Source of the DNA: Lutibacter oceani
Lineage (GTDB): Bacteria > Bacteroidota > Bacteroidia > Flavobacteriales > Flavobacteriaceae
Assembly: GCF_003384935.1 (NCBI RefSeq)
Contig: NZ_QTTQ01000009.1
Location: 434,001 to 498,000, forward strand
DNA length: 64,000 nucleotides
Direction of reading: 5' to 3'
The translations under genes were made by a program, and so were the position numbers. This document shows, one piece after another, positions 25,264 to 35,106 of this stretch. Position 1 is the first letter of the stretch, and every line of letters starts with the position of its first letter. Below the pieces are notes generated by a model, which made no database searches, had not been told where the DNA came from, and saw nothing but the letters and a program-made list of their open reading frames with translations.

Positions 25264-25779
25264 TTATATAAAAATTAGAATTAGTGTTAATACAACTCCA
25301 CCAAGTGTAAAATACATTCCTTTTTTAAATGTTTTAGTTTTTGGTAAAAACATCCAAAAGGACGAAACTGCAAAAAACAACAGTGATAATCCAAAAAATA
25401 TATTTAACCAATATAGTGGATTATCAGTTGTAGCTTTATGTAAATGTGTCATTTTATCCAACACAAAAGGAAGCTCTTTGGATGTATAATTTGCAACTCC
25501 TGTGCTATTATTATAAGTTCCGTTATTAAAATATAAAATATTGTTCTCGGTTTTTTCAATTTTAATATCTCTTATTCTTAACATTTTACCAAGTTCTGCA
25601 ATTTCTAAACCTGGTTGCAATTTCTTTTCATTTTGTTTTTCTACTTTAAAAGCATCTGTATTTCGAAAAATAAGAACAGTTCCGCTTAGCGCATAAACAA
25701 TCATAATTCCAATTAGAAAAAATCCTAAATATCGGTGGATAATTCGCATATAAAAATTTGTTGATTTTTTACTTTTCAT
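25264..25779 (-). CDS. PepSY-associated TM helix membrane protein
   Basis: 171 residues. The first membrane segment IIHRYLGFFLIGIMIVYALS with its leading His and HRYLG pattern is typical of PepSY_TM proteins. A roughly 75-residue periplasmic part follows, then MTHLHKATTDNPLYWLNIFF and two further helices. Members often sit beside outer-membrane iron/siderophore receptors and may act as ferric reductases. Here it follows a receptor gene by 34 bases, so a shared role is plausible but unproven. Confidence 0.82.
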   Translation of the reverse strand: MKSKKSTNFYMRIIHRYLGFFLIGIMIVYALSGTVLIFRNTDAFKVEKQNEKKLQPGLEIAELGKMLRIRDIKIEKTENNILYFNNGTYNNSTGVANYTSKELPFVLDKMTHLHKATTDNPLYWLNIFFGLSLLFFAVSSFWMFLPKTKTFKKGMYFTLGGVVLTLILIFI

Positions 25780-25813
25780 AAATTGTATTCTAGTTATTAA
25801 TAGTTGTTTTTAA

Positions 25814-28483
25814 TTATAAATTATATTTTACAGACAACATAAATAAACGTGGCTGAATATAATATAATGATGTAGAATTGCTATCTACAACTTCATTATA
25901 TCTATCACTGTTCATTGAAATATTATCTGTTAAATTATTTCCTGAAATCTTAAATTCCCATTTACTATCTTTTTGTTGGTAATACAAGTTTGCATTTAAA
26001 AATGAATAGTTGTTTTTAACTGTATTTTCATCATTTTTGTAATTGTAATGACTATAATCTGCTGTTAAAATAAAATTCTTTAAAAACCCTATTTCAACAT
26101 TAGCAAAAGGTCGATCTGTTGTACTTCCTGTATTTGAATAATCTGTAAACGATTTTTGATAACCAATTTCAAAATTAGGAGCGTCCTTAAATTTTGTTGC
26201 AACACTTCCCTGATAGCTATGTGTTAGTGTTTTGGATTCAATTTGCTCGTTATTTACTATATTATTAAATATCGAATTTGAAACATTTGCTCTAAAATTT
26301 GTTTTTAGTCTACTATACGTTTTCCCATATCTAAAATTTGCCGATACAGTTTCATCTGCAAAATCAGAATTTATAGGATATGAAATTCTATCAACCCCAA
26401 TAAGTTTACTACTATTTTTAACGCCATTTACACTTTTAGTATAATTAACAGATGCGTGAATATTGGTAAAAGAAAACATACTAAAACTAAAATAACTTAG
26501 TGAATAACTATGACGTAATGAATTTTCAATAGTTCTATTTCCGCGTGATAAAGAATTATAATTATCTAAAATATATCCTTCGGCAACAGTATTTATATCA
26601 GAAAATTGTGAAGTAATAGCATAATTAAACCGTAAACTTTCAGAAGATTTAAATTGTAAATTTGCATAAACATCAGGTAAAACTTTGGTTAAATTATCTT
26701 TATTTACTGTACCTAATTGCGTATCTTTTGTTATGTATTTATGTAATTTAACTCCTGGATTAAATGTAAAAATTCCTGAAACCATTTTATAATGCACACC
26801 TAAAAATACATCTGAAAAATTATAATTTGCATCATTATTTAACACAGTATCATTAAAATTTAAGATGGACCCATTATCTAATTCTTGCGAAATACCAGAT
26901 GTAAACTGTTGTCCGCTTAGGGTGGTTCCTAAAGAAAAATTAATATTACTTTTTGGTGTTAATAAGTAGTAATAGTCAAATTTTGCATCAAATTTATTGG
27001 TGCTTGTTTTTTTATTTTGAATAATATTGTAAATACTTTCAGAATTTGAAGAAGGGATAAGTTCAAATGGTTGTGAAGTTGCGAGCGCATTATACAACGG
27101 CTGATCTTTTTGGTACAAATACTGCATTTCAGCTGAAAAAATATTTTTATCATCAATGGTATAATACAAATTAAAATTCTGATTTAACGAAACAGGTTTT
27201 TCTTCTTTATAAGTATCAACAGTTCCTCTATTTGTTGAAGTTACATCGTTAAATTCTGTTTGCTCAGAAATTTTTCCAAAAATATCATAATCAATATGAA
27301 CATTGGTATTTGGTTTATATGTTGTACTGAATTTTAAAAGACCTAATTTACTTCCTTGTGTAGCTGAATTTTCGCTATCTTCAGTTAAACCTGTTTTATT
27401 ATAAACTGTATTAGATTGCGTAAACATATTTGTTTCAGAATCATTTACAATAGCAAAACCATTAAAATCTAATCCTTTTTTGGGTACCAAACTAAAGTTT
27501 AAAGCTCCAAATTTAGATATTATTTCTTGAGCTCTATTATTTTGAACAGTCATAAAACCTAATCCACCAGAGGCTACATTAAAACTTGTACCACTTCCAC
27601 TCATACCACCTCGTAATCCGCCGGTAAACCTAAAATAATCGCGCATTGTAAAAGGTGTTTCACCAATATTATTAAAATCAGCTAAAACATTCACACTTTT
27701 ATTTGTGCTGTAATAAAATAATTTCGGTTTCGCTATATATTTTTCGTTATCACCAGCTCCTGCATTTATTTCACCAAACCAAAATTTATCTTTTCCTTTT
27801 TTCAGTTTAATGTTTAAAGCAATATTATCCTCGTTATTGGTAACACCACGCATCCCTGAAACCTCGTTGTAATTTTTTAGAACTTGCACTTTATCAATTG
27901 CGCTTGCAGGTATATTTTGAGTTGCTAATTTAGAATCTCCGTCAAAAAATTCTTTCCCTTCCACTAATACTTTTTGAACTTTTTTGCCTTCAACCTCTAC
28001 TTCTCCATTATCATCAATATCAATTCCTGGAAGTTTTTTAAGTACATCTTCTAGTTTTTTTTCTTTTCCTGAAGTAAATGAATCGGAATTATAAACTATG
28101 GTATCTCCTACAATTTTAACAGGCATTTCGTAAGTAATTTCAACAGTACTCAACTCTTCATTTGACTCCTTTAAAACAATATCTTTTGAAAAACTTTCAG
28201 TAATATTATCAGTAGTTACTTCAACATCTTGAGTGTTAAAACCTAAATAACTTACTTTTAATGTATAAGCTTCATTTTCTTCCAAACTTAGCTTATAATT
28301 CCCTTTAGAATCTGTTATTGAATAGGATTGCAAAAATTTTGTTCCCTTTTTAAAAGCAATAACATTCGCCATTTCAAGCACTTCGCCTGCTTCATTTTTT
28401 ACAATTCCTTCAAGTTTTACATTTTGTGAAAATGCTACTATTGAAATAAGAAAAAACAATACTAATAATGAGCTTTTTTTCAT
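25814..28483 (-). CDS. TonB-dependent receptor-like outer-membrane beta-barrel protein
   Basis: 889 residues. A signal peptide (LLVLFFLISIVAFSQ) precedes a carboxypeptidase-regulatory-like domain at about 25-110 (LEGIVKNEAGEVLEMANVIA). Then comes a plug-like part (VEGKEFFDGDSKLATQNIPA, KVQVLKNYNEVSGMRG) and a large beta barrel ending in aromatic FMLSVKYNL. It belongs to the outer membrane beta-barrel family found with GLPGLI proteins. No classical TonB box is evident. It is transcribed after the GLPGLI gene (29-base gap) and before the PepSY gene. Substrate unknown; metal or siderophore uptake is one guess from the PepSY neighbour. Confidence 0.9.
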   Translation of the reverse strand: MKKSSLLVLFFLISIVAFSQNVKLEGIVKNEAGEVLEMANVIAFKKGTKFLQSYSITDSKGNYKLSLEENEAYTLKVSYLGFNTQDVEVTTDNITESFSKDIVLKESNEELSTVEITYEMPVKIVGDTIVYNSDSFTSGKEKKLEDVLKKLPGIDIDDNGEVEVEGKKVQKVLVEGKEFFDGDSKLATQNIPASAIDKVQVLKNYNEVSGMRGVTNNEDNIALNIKLKKGKDKFWFGEINAGAGDNEKYIAKPKLFYYSTNKSVNVLADFNNIGETPFTMRDYFRFTGGLRGGMSGSGTSFNVASGGLGFMTVQNNRAQEIISKFGALNFSLVPKKGLDFNGFAIVNDSETNMFTQSNTVYNKTGLTEDSENSATQGSKLGLLKFSTTYKPNTNVHIDYDIFGKISEQTEFNDVTSTNRGTVDTYKEEKPVSLNQNFNLYYTIDDKNIFSAEMQYLYQKDQPLYNALATSQPFELIPSSNSESIYNIIQNKKTSTNKFDAKFDYYYLLTPKSNINFSLGTTLSGQQFTSGISQELDNGSILNFNDTVLNNDANYNFSDVFLGVHYKMVSGIFTFNPGVKLHKYITKDTQLGTVNKDNLTKVLPDVYANLQFKSSESLRFNYAITSQFSDINTVAEGYILDNYNSLSRGNRTIENSLRHSYSLSYFSFSMFSFTNIHASVNYTKSVNGVKNSSKLIGVDRISYPINSDFADETVSANFRYGKTYSRLKTNFRANVSNSIFNNIVNNEQIESKTLTHSYQGSVATKFKDAPNFEIGYQKSFTDYSNTGSTTDRPFANVEIGFLKNFILTADYSHYNYKNDENTVKNNYSFLNANLYYQQKDSKWEFKISGNNLTDNISMNSDRYNEVVDSNSTSLYYIQPRLFMLSVKYNL

Positions 28484-28512
28484 TTAATTATTTTTAGAAT
28501 TTTAATTCTTTA

Positions 28513-29379
28513 TTAACCTCCTATTCTAATTCTATGCCCTTCATTTCCACCTTTTTGACGCTCATTTCTCATACGCTCTCTCATTTCTTTCATTTTTTCT
28601 ACAATAATTTCATCATATTCTTTTTGACTTACTTCTTTTCCTTTTGAAGGTTCTGTAATTTCAATTTTATCTTTAGGATTCATTATAATTTTAGTACACA
28701 AAATATTTGTATTAGCATAAGCTACTTCTAAAATTAAGCCAGGTAACCCCCAATAATCTCCAGGACCATGACTTACAGGAACATCTAAAGTATACCAAGC
28801 CGTTACAATTACTTGTTCCATTTCTGGCTCTTTATTTTCTTCTTCATCCTCTTCATTTGAACCTCTTCTTCCAAATCTAAAATTGGTTTCTCTTTTAGGC
28901 ATTTCAATAACAGTTGTTGCTTTAAAACATAAATTTTGACCAATCATTTTTGTTTCTTGCTCCATTTTCCAATCATAAACAACCAAGTTATCTTTAATTA
29001 AAAAGTTTTTACCGCTAAATTCGCTCTCTTTTGAAGAAGTTTTAGTTTGTGTATTTTTATAATAATTACCAGATGCTCCACCACCCATCATCATAAAACG
29101 CATACCACCTCTACCTCCAGCAGTTTGGTCTAATTTTTCTTCCTCCTTATAAATTGAAGCCGTTTTATTAAAAGTTAAAGTATATGTTTTTTCTAACTGA
29201 CTTTTCATTCGTTCCTTTATCATTTCTATTCTATCAGCCGGAATTCCGCTACCTGCAAAATCCATATCTAAAGTAGTTTTTGTTTGATAAATTGCTTTCC
29301 CTTGAAAATCTTGAGCAAAAGCAACTGAACTTACAAGTAAGATTAAAATTGTAACAATTTTGAATATTAAATTAGTCAT
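28513..29379 (-). CDS. GLPGLI family protein
   Basis: 288 residues from the ATG at 29379, which places a clean signal peptide at the start (ILILLVSSVAFAQ). The family-defining motif GLPGLILEVA is near residue 210, preceded by PVSHGPGDYW. The C-terminal end is rich in charged residues and Gly. GLPGLI proteins are secreted Bacteroidota proteins of unknown function, regularly encoded next to barrel proteins of the kind found downstream here. A good -7 element lies upstream at 29409-29416. Confidence 0.9.
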   Translation of the reverse strand: MTNLIFKIVTILILLVSSVAFAQDFQGKAIYQTKTTLDMDFAGSGIPADRIEMIKERMKSQLEKTYTLTFNKTASIYKEEEKLDQTAGGRGGMRFMMMGGGASGNYYKNTQTKTSSKESEFSGKNFLIKDNLVVYDWKMEQETKMIGQNLCFKATTVIEMPKRETNFRFGRRGSNEEDEEENKEPEMEQVIVTAWYTLDVPVSHGPGDYWGLPGLILEVAYANTNILCTKIIMNPKDKIEITEPSKGKEVSQKEYDEIIVEKMKEMRERMRNERQKGGNEGHRIRIGG

Positions 29380-29408
29380 TTTCTTTAATTTTAAAATTAA
29401 TTTCAATA

Positions 29409-29416
29409 CAAATATA
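29409..29416 (-). promoter_or_regulatory. -7 promoter element of GLPGLI-receptor operon
   Basis: Minus strand TATATTTG, an exact TAnnTTTG match, 30 bases before the ATG at 29379. The -33 position (ACGG) is poor, and the GTTAA repeats lie just upstream of it, as expected for an activated promoter. Confidence 0.6.
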
Positions 29417-29438
29417 ACCGCTTCATTAAAAAACTACC

Positions 29439-29468
29439 GTTAATTAGTGTTAACTACTGTTAACCCAT
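29439..29468. promoter_or_regulatory. Three GTTAA direct repeats at 10-bp spacing, probable response-regulator operator
   Basis: GTTAA starts at 29439, 29449 and 29459, exactly one helical turn apart, in the gap between the divergent GLPGLI operon and the two-component genes. OmpR-family regulators, one of which is encoded next door, bind tandem direct repeats with this periodicity. Confidence 0.65.
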
Positions 29469-29491
29469 TCGGATTTACCGTTTTATGTGCT

Positions 29492-29499
29492 TAACTTTG
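29492..29499 (+). promoter_or_regulatory. -7 promoter element of the histidine kinase gene
   Basis: TAACTTTG, an exact TAnnTTTG match. The start codon is only 5 bases further on (29505), so the transcript would be nearly or fully leaderless. The -33 position is weak. Confidence 0.5.
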
Positions 29500-29504
29500 A
29501 AGTT

Positions 29505-30974
29505 ATGAATAAGCAAAATTATAAATGGGTAGTTTATTTTATTGGTATAACCATACTAATAACAATTGCTGCCCAGGTATATTGGAATTATAGAGAGTAC
29601 CAAATAAACAAGCAAAACCTTATTAGTAAAGTCCAACTAAGTTTAGACAATGCTGTAGAAGCCTATTTTGTAAATTTAACCAAATCAGGTATTATTACTT
29701 TTACTTCCGTGGATTCTATTGGTGAAAACAAAAAAACTGATACTATAATTGTAAAAACAAATTCCAGAAGAGGATTGCGTAAAAAACTTGATAGTACCTT
29801 ACAAAATATAGCCATTTTAGAAAATGACAAACCTTTATTTATTGAAACTCCTAGAAATGATCCATATCCATTTTTTACTAGAAATAAAATGATTCCAAAA
29901 AACATTGACAGTTTAATGTCTAAAGTTTTTATTTCAATTTCCAGAGACACTTTAGATTTAAATAATTTAGATACTTATTTAAATAATGAATTTAATAGAA
30001 ATAATATTGATGTAACCTATGGTTTAAAATATAGTTATGGTGAAAGAACTGGAAATGATGAATTTATTCATAATACCATTGAATATAAACTTGAAAAATT
30101 TCCTGAAAAGCATTTAACAACAACCTCAAAATCAACCTTTTTACCGCACAGAAGTAAGTTAGAATTATTTTTCACCAATGAAACAAAATTACTTTTAAGA
30201 AATTCATTTATTAGCATTTTACTTTCTTTATTGTTGTCGGCCAGTATTATTGCAAGTATTATATATTTGTTAAAAACCATATACAAGCAAAAACAATTGG
30301 CTGAAGTAAAAAATGATTTAATTAATAATATTACACACGAATTTAAAACACCTATTGCAACTATTTCAACAGCCTTAGAAGCTTTAAAGAATTTTAATGC
30401 TTTGGATGATAAAGTAAAAACTGAAAAATACATATCCATAGCAAATTCTCAAGTTTCTAAACTTCATGTTATGGTTGAAAAAATTTTAGAAACCGCTTCC
30501 TTAAATCAAGAGAATTTAGTTTTAACCAAAGAGCCTATTGAATTGGCTAAGCTAATTGAAAATGTAATTGAAAAATATGAATTAATAAATACAAATAAAA
30601 AATTCAATTTTAAAAACAGCATAGGCAATGTAGTTTTAAATTTAGATAAATTTCATTTTGAAAATGCTATTGGAAATATTATTGATAATGCCATTAAATA
30701 TGGTGGAAATAAAATTACTATTGAATTGGTTTTTGATAAAAAAAATATTGTTATTTTAATTAAAGACAACGGAAATGGTATTCACAAAAATGAGAAAGAT
30801 AAAGTTTTTGATCAATTTTATAGAATCCCAACTGGTAATACACACAATGTAAAAGGATTTGGAATTGGCTTGTTTTACACCAAAAATATTATTGAAAAAC
30901 ATAAAGGTAAAATTGATATTATTTATGATAAAAACAATAACACCCTTTTTAAAATTGAATTGCTAAATGAGTAA
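29505..30974 (+). CDS. Sensor histidine kinase
   Basis: 489 residues from the ATG at 29505; an open GTG at 29487 lies upstream of the -7 element and is less likely. A first membrane helix at about residues 9-28 and a second around 230-250 enclose a roughly 200-residue periplasmic sensor domain. H-box ITHEFKTPIATI is near residue 280, N-box NAIGNIIDNAIKYGG near 386, then DNGNGIHKNEKD and FGIGLFY. It overlaps the response regulator gene by 8 bases. It probably controls the divergent GLPGLI/receptor operon; the signal is unknown. Confidence 0.94.
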   Translation: MNKQNYKWVVYFIGITILITIAAQVYWNYREYQINKQNLISKVQLSLDNAVEAYFVNLTKSGIITFTSVDSIGENKKTDTIIVKTNSRRGLRKKLDSTLQNIAILENDKPLFIETPRNDPYPFFTRNKMIPKNIDSLMSKVFISISRDTLDLNNLDTYLNNEFNRNNIDVTYGLKYSYGERTGNDEFIHNTIEYKLEKFPEKHLTTTSKSTFLPHRSKLELFFTNETKLLLRNSFISILLSLLLSASIIASIIYLLKTIYKQKQLAEVKNDLINNITHEFKTPIATISTALEALKNFNALDDKVKTEKYISIANSQVSKLHVMVEKILETASLNQENLVLTKEPIELAKLIENVIEKYELINTNKKFNFKNSIGNVVLNLDKFHFENAIGNIIDNAIKYGGNKITIELVFDKKNIVILIKDNGNGIHKNEKDKVFDQFYRIPTGNTHNVKGFGIGLFYTKNIIEKHKGKIDIIYDKNNNTLFKIELLNE

Positions 30975-31647
30975 TCCTATAAAAATATTATTAGCTGAGG
31001 ACGAACCTTCATTAGGACAAATAATAAAAGAAAGCCTAGAAACCAGAAATTTTGAAGTTTTATTATGTGAAAATGGTGAAGAAGCTTATAAAACCTATAA
31101 AGCTGAAAAACCGCTTTTGTTGGTTTTAGACATTATGATGCCAAAAAAAGATGGTTTTACACTGGCTAAGGAAATTAGAGTTGAAGATTCAGAAATTCCA
31201 ATAATATTTTTAACAGCAAAATCACAAACCGAAGATGTAGTTGCAGGTTTTAACCTTGGTGGCAACGATTATTTAAAAAAACCCTTTAGTATGGAGGAAT
31301 TAATTGTTAGAATTAATGCTCTTTTAAAAAGAGGAAAAAATGATATAAATAATGGTCCAATACATTTAGGTAATTTTATTTTTGACTTAAAAAAACAAAC
31401 GCTTCAGTTTAACTCTCATATTGAAACATTAACTCATAGAGAAGCACATTTATTATTTCATTTAGTGAAAAATAAAAATCAAACTTTAGAACGCTCCTTT
31501 ATTTTAAAAAAACTATGGGGAGACGACGATTTTTTTAACGCGAGGAGTATGGATGTTTTTATTACAAAACTTCGAAAAAAATTAAAAGAAGACCCTTCAA
31601 TTCAAATTATAAATATTAGAGGCTACGGTTATAAGTTGATTTATTAA
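30967..31647 (+). CDS. OmpR/PhoB-family response regulator
   Basis: 226 residues. The receiver domain has ILLAEDEPS acidic pocket, phosphoacceptor Asp in LVLDIMMPKKDG (about residue 54), FLTAKS and the conserved Lys in NDYLKKPFS. The C-terminal winged-helix domain shows LTHREAHLLFHLV and a final INIRGYGYKLIY. The reading frame overlaps the kinase gene. It is the likely binder of the GTTAA repeats at 29439-29468. Confidence 0.95.
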   Translation: MSNPIKILLAEDEPSLGQIIKESLETRNFEVLLCENGEEAYKTYKAEKPLLLVLDIMMPKKDGFTLAKEIRVEDSEIPIIFLTAKSQTEDVVAGFNLGGNDYLKKPFSMEELIVRINALLKRGKNDINNGPIHLGNFIFDLKKQTLQFNSHIETLTHREAHLLFHLVKNKNQTLERSFILKKLWGDDDFFNARSMDVFITKLRKKLKEDPSIQIINIRGYGYKLIY

Positions 31648-31723
31648 TCCGTTAAAATTGTATTACTAATTCATAAAAAATTTATTTAACTTTAGCGTTT
31701 TAAATTTTACATATAAATTAATT

Positions 31724-32338
31724 ATGCATGTAGCCATTGCGGGTAATATAGGAGCAGGTAAAACTACTTTAACCAAACTTTTAGCAAAACATTATAGATG
31801 GGAACCTCATTACGAATCTGTTGAAGAAAACCCATATTTAGATGATTTCTATGGTGAAATGGAACGTTGGTCTTTTAATTTACAAGTATATTTTTTAAAT
31901 AGCAGATTTCGACAAATTTTAGAAATTCGTGAAAGTGGTAAAAATATAATTCAAGACAGAACTATTTATGAAGATGCTAGAATTTTTGCGCCAAATTTAC
32001 ATGCAATGGGTTTAATGCCAAATAGAGATTATCAAAATTACGATTCTCTTTTTGATTTAATGGAACGATTGGTAACTCCTCCCGATTTATTAATTTACTT
32101 AAGAGCATCAATACCTACTTTAGTTGGTCAAATTCATAAAAGAGGTAGAGATTATGAAAACTCTATAAGTATAGATTATTTAAGCAGACTTAATGAACGT
32201 TATGAAGCTTGGATTACAAAATACACTAAAGGAAAGCTTTTAATAATTGATGTTGATAATTTAGATTTTGTTGATAATCAAGAAGATTTAGGATCTATTA
32301 TAGATAAAATTGACGCTCAAATAAACGGATTATTTTAA
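31724..32338 (+). CDS. Deoxynucleoside kinase
   Basis: 204 residues. The P-loop GNIGAGKTTLTKLL opens the protein, with ESVEENPYLDDFY, SFNLQVYFLNSRF, the QDRTIYEDARIFA (DRS-like) segment and the lid region RGRDYENSI. This matches the bacterial deoxyadenosine/deoxyguanosine kinase family, which salvages deoxynucleosides. Base preference cannot be read directly. Free-standing gene with its own terminator. Confidence 0.92.
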   Translation: MHVAIAGNIGAGKTTLTKLLAKHYRWEPHYESVEENPYLDDFYGEMERWSFNLQVYFLNSRFRQILEIRESGKNIIQDRTIYEDARIFAPNLHAMGLMPNRDYQNYDSLFDLMERLVTPPDLLIYLRASIPTLVGQIHKRGRDYENSISIDYLSRLNERYEAWITKYTKGKLLIIDVDNLDFVDNQEDLGSIIDKIDAQINGLF

Positions 32339-32357
32339 AATTCTTTTTATTTTTTAA

Positions 32358-32388
32358 TAAAAAAAGCTCGCCAATGGCGAGCTTTTTT
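32358..32388. terminator. Bidirectional terminator between kinase gene and pckA
   Basis: AAAAAGCTCGCC, four-base loop, GGCGAGCTTTTTT. It serves both convergent genes. Confidence 0.93.
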
Positions 32389-32409
32389 GTAAGCAAAATG
32401 TTTAATTTA

Positions 32410-34032
32410 TTATAATTGAGGTCCTGCAGCAACTAATGCTTTTCCTTCTTCATTATCTGTATATTTCTCAAAGTTTTTGATAAATAAACCAGCTAATTTA
32501 GTAGCTTTTGTTGTCCATTCTTCAGTATTTTCATAAGTATCTCTAGGATCTAAAATCTCAGTATGCACACCTGGTAAGGCAGTTGGAACTTCTAAGTTAA
32601 AAATTGGAATTACTTTTGTTTCAGCTTTTTCAATAGAACCATCTAAAATTGCATTTATAATTCCACGAGTATCTTTAATAGAAATACGTTTTCCTGTTCC
32701 ATTCCATCCAGTGTTTACTAAATAAGCTTCAGCTCCATTAGCTTCCATTTTTTTCACTAACTCTTGACCATATTTTGTTGGGTGTAAAGTTAAGAAAGCT
32801 GCACCAAAACAAGCAGAGAATGTTGGAGTTGGCTCAGTAATTCCTCTTTCTGTACCAGCTAATTTAGCTGTAAACCCTGATAAGAAATGGTATTTAGTTT
32901 GCTCCGGAGTTAATTTAGAAACTGGAGGTAATGTACCAAATGCATCTGCAGATAAGAAAATTACTTTTTGAGCAGCACCTGCTTTAGAAACTGGGGCTAC
33001 AATATTTTCAATATGATTAATTGGGTAAGAAACACGTGTGTTTTCAGTTACTGAATTATCATCAAAATCAATTTTACCATTAGCATCAACAGTTACGTTT
33101 TCTAATAAGGCATCTTTTTTAATAGCTGCATAAATTTCCGGCTCAGAATCTTTATCTAATTTTATAGTTTTTGCATAACAACCACCTTCAAAGTTAAATA
33201 CACCTTCATCATCCCATCCGTGCTCATCATCTCCAATTAATTGACGACTAGCATCAGTAGATAATGTAGTTTTACCAGTTCCTGATAATCCAAAGAAAAT
33301 TGCAGTATCTCCATCTTTTCCAACATTAGCTGAACAATGCATAGAAGCAATTCCTCTTAATGGTAAATAATAGTTCATCATTGCGAACATACCTTTTTTC
33401 ATTTCACCACCATACCAAGTACCTCCAATAATCTGGATTTTTTCAGTTAAGTTAAACAATACAAAATTTTCTGAATTTAATCCGTGATCCTTCCAGTTTG
33501 GGTTTGATGTTTCAGAACCATTCATTACAACAAAATCAGGTTCTCCAAAGTTTTCCAATTCTTCAGCTGTAGGTCGAATAAACATATTTGTTACAAAATG
33601 TGCTTGCCATGGAACTTCAACAATAAAACGAACTTTTAAACGTGTATCTTCATTTGCACCACAAAAAGCATCAACAACAAATAATCTTTTTCCTGATAAT
33701 TCGTCAATTACCAATTCTTTTAGTTCATTCCAAACTGCTTGAGTTGTTGGCTTGTTATCGTTTGGAGCTTGTGGAGAATTCCACCATAAAGTATCTTTAG
33801 TAACATCATCTTTTACAATAAACTTATCTTTAGGAGATCGTCCTGTAAATTTCCCTGTCATTACATTAACGGCTCCTAGTTCAGTTAAATATCCTCTTTC
33901 ATATCCTTCTAATGAAGAATCCAATTCATATTCATATAATTCATCATAAGATGGATTATATATCACTTCTTTAACATCTTTAACACCTAAGTCGTTTAAC
34001 GACGTAATTACTGATTTGCTTAGAATTTCCAT
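32410..34032 (-). CDS. pckA: Phosphoenolpyruvate carboxykinase (ATP)
   Basis: 540 residues, standard length for the ATP-dependent enzyme. [24 protein letters not shown], the P-loop [11 protein letters not shown] near residue 245, [20 protein letters not shown] and [11 protein letters not shown] are intact. It converts oxaloacetate to PEP in gluconeogenesis. This fits a cell that grows on amino acids, such as those fed in by the tyrosine and methionine catabolic genes here. Confidence 0.97.
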   Translation of the reverse strand: MEILSKSVITSLNDLGVKDVKEVIYNPSYDELYEYELDSSLEGYERGYLTELGAVNVMTGKFTGRSPKDKFIVKDDVTKDTLWWNSPQAPNDNKPTTQAVWNELKELVIDELSGKRLFVVDAFCGANEDTRLKVRFIVEVPWQAHFVTNMFIRPTAEELENFGEPDFVVMNGSETSNPNWKDHGLNSENFVLFNLTEKIQIIGGTWYGGEMKKGMFAMMNYYLPLRGIASMHCSANVGKDGDTAIFFGLSGTGKTTLSTDASRQLIGDDEHGWDDEGVFNFEGGCYAKTIKLDKDSEPEIYAAIKKDALLENVTVDANGKIDFDDNSVTENTRVSYPINHIENIVAPVSKAGAAQKVIFLSADAFGTLPPVSKLTPEQTKYHFLSGFTAKLAGTERGITEPTPTFSACFGAAFLTLHPTKYGQELVKKMEANGAEAYLVNTGWNGTGKRISIKDTRGIINAILDGSIEKAETKVIPIFNLEVPTALPGVHTEILDPRDTYENTEEWTTKATKLAGLFIKNFEKYTDNEEGKALVAAGPQL

Positions 34033-34341
34033 AAGTCTTTGTTTTAATCTGTTATTTATTTCAATTATTTCTTTAACAAATTTACATATAATTAAAAGTT
34101 CTTGTTTATGACATTTATCAGTAAAAAACTGCTATTTACTAAAACGTTTTCCAAGACTTAATATATTGATATTGTTTTGTTTAAAGCATATAATTATTTT
34201 TATATTTTTAACGAAAACATTTTCGTAAAATTTCAAAAAAAATCAATTTCTTCTTTTTTTGGTTTTTAATTTTTCAAAAATATATTTAATTAATTAAGCC
34301 CACAAATAAAAAGAAGTAGTTTCTGCAATTTTAACGTTCTA
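34033..34341. other. Intergenic region upstream of pckA
   Basis: 309 bases without a gene. On the minus strand TAAATTTG (34077-34084) is an exact -7 match for pckA, about 45 bases from its ATG; no -33 partner is clear. The rest is very AT-rich with T-runs around 34230-34275, and I see nothing else in it. Confidence 0.5.
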
Positions 34342-34716
34342 TTAATAATTCTCCTTTTTTATAAATGAAAAAGCCAATTTTAACCAACCTAAAATAAAAA
34401 GCAAACCTCCCAGAGGGGTTAAAAACCAAATGTATTTTGCATTAACACCAAAAGTTATTGCATAAATAGAACCTGAAAAAAATAGAATTCCAGCCAAAAA
34501 AAAGTAAGTAACAACATTTTTGGTTTTTAAATTAAAACCTGAAAAACTATTAACAAACATTAAAACAATAACGTGGTACATTTGGTATCTTACACCCGTT
34601 TCAAAACTTTTTAATTCATTAACACTTAAAACTTCTTGTAAAGCGTGTGCCCCAAAAGCACCTAAAATAATTGTAAGCGCTCCAATAACCGCCGCAATTA
34701 ATAAATTTTTATTCAT
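34342..34716 (-). CDS. DUF423 membrane protein
   Basis: 124 residues with four hydrophobic segments. IILGAFGAHALQE near the start and FETGVRYQMYHVIVLMFVN are the DUF423 (YgdD/YwdK) hallmarks. Function unknown. It stands alone between pckA and a divergent gene. Confidence 0.92.
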   Translation of the reverse strand: MNKNLLIAAVIGALTIILGAFGAHALQEVLSVNELKSFETGVRYQMYHVIVLMFVNSFSGFNLKTKNVVTYFFLAGILFFSGSIYAITFGVNAKYIWFLTPLGGLLFILGWLKLAFSFIKKENY

Positions 34717-34801
34717 TTTAATAGTTATTTAACACCAAATATAAAATTTTAAATAGTTTTAAATTGCTAAATTTCTTATATTTAAGTAAAAATAAATAAT
34801 T

Positions 34802-35035
34802 ATGAAAAATAACTCAGAATTATTAGTTACAGTTTTAACGGCAAGTTTAATTCATGAAATTCACATTGCAAAAGCATTGTTATCCAGTCGGGGAATTAAT
34901 AGTTATATTTTTGATGAAAATATAGCAACAAGTATTGGAACAGCATTTGTTGAAGGTTACAAACTTGAAGTAGATCCTTCAGATTTTAAAAAAGCTAAAA
35001 AAATATTAGATGAAATAAATTCATCCAATAATTAA
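34802..35035 (+). CDS. DUF2007 small protein (putative signal-transducing)
   Basis: 77 residues. TASLIHEIHIAKALLSSRGI, then a C-terminal EVDPSDFKKAKKIL match the DUF2007 fold, which resembles a PII-like alpha/beta unit. No signal peptide or membrane segment. Function unknown; possibly co-transcribed with the downstream dehydrogenase (71-base gap). Confidence 0.82.
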   Translation: MKNNSELLVTVLTASLIHEIHIAKALLSSRGINSYIFDENIATSIGTAFVEGYKLEVDPSDFKKAKKILDEINSSNN

Positions 35036-35106
35036 TTCGAATTATGTAATTTTTACCCTTTTAAATTAGTAATTTCGTATTTAAAGCACATTTGAAAAAA
35101 ATTACG

